Source: an uncultured Candidatus Saccharibacteria bacterium (lineage in GTDB: Bacteria > Patescibacteriota > Saccharimonadia > Saccharimonadales > Saccharimonadaceae). Taken from it: 12,802 bases of DNA. The notes beneath the pieces are model-generated. The model saw nothing but the letters and a program-made list of their open reading frames with translations. It did not search any database and was not told the DNA's origin. The stretch lies in assembly GCA_947304075.1 (NCBI GenBank), contig CAMYZY010000012.1, positions 1 to 12,802 on the forward strand, in the 5' to 3' direction. Below, piece after piece: positions 12,543 to 12,802 of this stretch; position 1 is the stretch's first letter, and each line of letters opens with the position of its first letter. The translations under genes were made by a program, and so were the position numbers.

Positions 12543-12802
12543 ATGGAAATAATAATTCCAATAATTGCCGCCGTGGCTGGGTTAGCTGTTGGTGCAGGAG
12601 GAATTTTTGCATACAATAAGCGAAACGAAAACGGTGGTAAGAGTAAGGCAGAAGATTTGGTACAAAAAGCTAAGCGTGAAGCAAGCGAGATTGTATTAAA
12701 TGCAAGAAAAGAAGCTGCAAAAATCACTGAAAAAAATCAAGCTGAAGAAAACGAGCGACGCAAAGAATGGAAGCGTACGGATAATCGTTTGGCGGAACGT
12801 GA
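12543..12802 (+). CDS. rny: Ribonuclease Y, N-terminal part only
   Basis: About 86 residues are visible before the right edge. The protein starts MEIIIPIIAAVAGLAVGAGG, a single N-terminal membrane anchor, then AYNKRNENGG and a long coiled coil with the alternating Ala/Glu/Lys pattern of RNase Y (AEDLVQKAKREASEIVLNAR, then EAAKITEKNQAEENERRKEW and a closing RLAER). The KH and HD catalytic domains lie outside the window. RNase Y is the membrane-bound endonuclease that initiates mRNA decay in many bacteria lacking RNase E. The ATG at 12543 has AAAGGG a few bases upstream. It has its own promoter and a leader of about 79 nt. Confidence 0.9.
   Translation, partial: MEIIIPIIAAVAGLAVGAGGIFAYNKRNENGGKSKAEDLVQKAKREASEIVLNARKEAAKITEKNQAEENERRKEWKRTDNRLAER

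Noticed and set aside
1..12802. CRISPR array, insertion sequence, transposase or toxin-antitoxin pair
   Set aside because: No regularly spaced repeats, transposase motifs, terminal inverted repeats around a gene, or recognisable toxin/antitoxin pairs were seen on reading both strands.

Overview
The window looks like chromosome of a Patescibacteria/CPR bacterium, most likely Candidatus Saccharibacteria (TM7). The reasons are an AT-leaning compact genome, a type IV secretion (T4SS)-like cluster of small two-helix pilins, a very large VirB6-like protein, a PrgI-family protein, a TraC-like protein and a VirB4 ATPase, no outer-membrane core genes (VirB7/9/10) in view, and RNase Y and a CIRCE-controlled dnaJ as in monoderm bacteria. 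Every ORF reads through intact with UGA counted as a stop, so UGA is not a sense codon here. The lineage call is inference from gene content; no database search was possible.

Layout. 1-188 (-): start of a small membrane protein that runs off the left edge. 189-445: a duplicated tRNA 3' end, a perfect hairpin, tRNA-Ser(GCU) on the minus strand and a symmetric divergent promoter. 446-871 (+): a secreted VirB2-like pilin, convergent with and overlapping comF (848-1537, -). 1602-2114 (+): an Hsp20 chaperone ending in a bidirectional terminator. 2157-3797 (-): three more pilin-type genes, the first of them a tandem double-pilin protein. 3798-3963: a divergent control region rich in repeats and containing a consensus promoter. 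3964-11178 (+): VirB6-like protein, PrgI-like protein, TraC-like protein and VirB4 ATPase. 11231-12142 (+): class II dnaJ behind a perfect CIRCE operator. 12139-12357 (-): a 72-residue protein of unknown function. 12543-end (+): the start of RNase Y.

How the genes fit together. The pilins, VirB6-like channel, PrgI (VirB3-like) and VirB4 motor together look like a stripped-down T4SS or DNA-uptake/pilus machine of the kind found in CPR bacteria. comF, a competence-linked gene, lies tail-to-tail with the first pilin, which fits a DNA-uptake role but does not prove one. The chaperone genes hsp20 and dnaJ frame the cluster; dnaJ is predicted to answer to HrcA.

The most unusual features are the double-pilin fusion, the roughly 780-residue soluble tail of the VirB6-like protein, a run of TRTGN-extended -10 promoters placed so that several mRNAs should start at or within 1-2 nt of the start codon (leaderless), the complete absence of UGA stop codons, and a tRNA-like 3'-end fragment beside tRNA-Ser.
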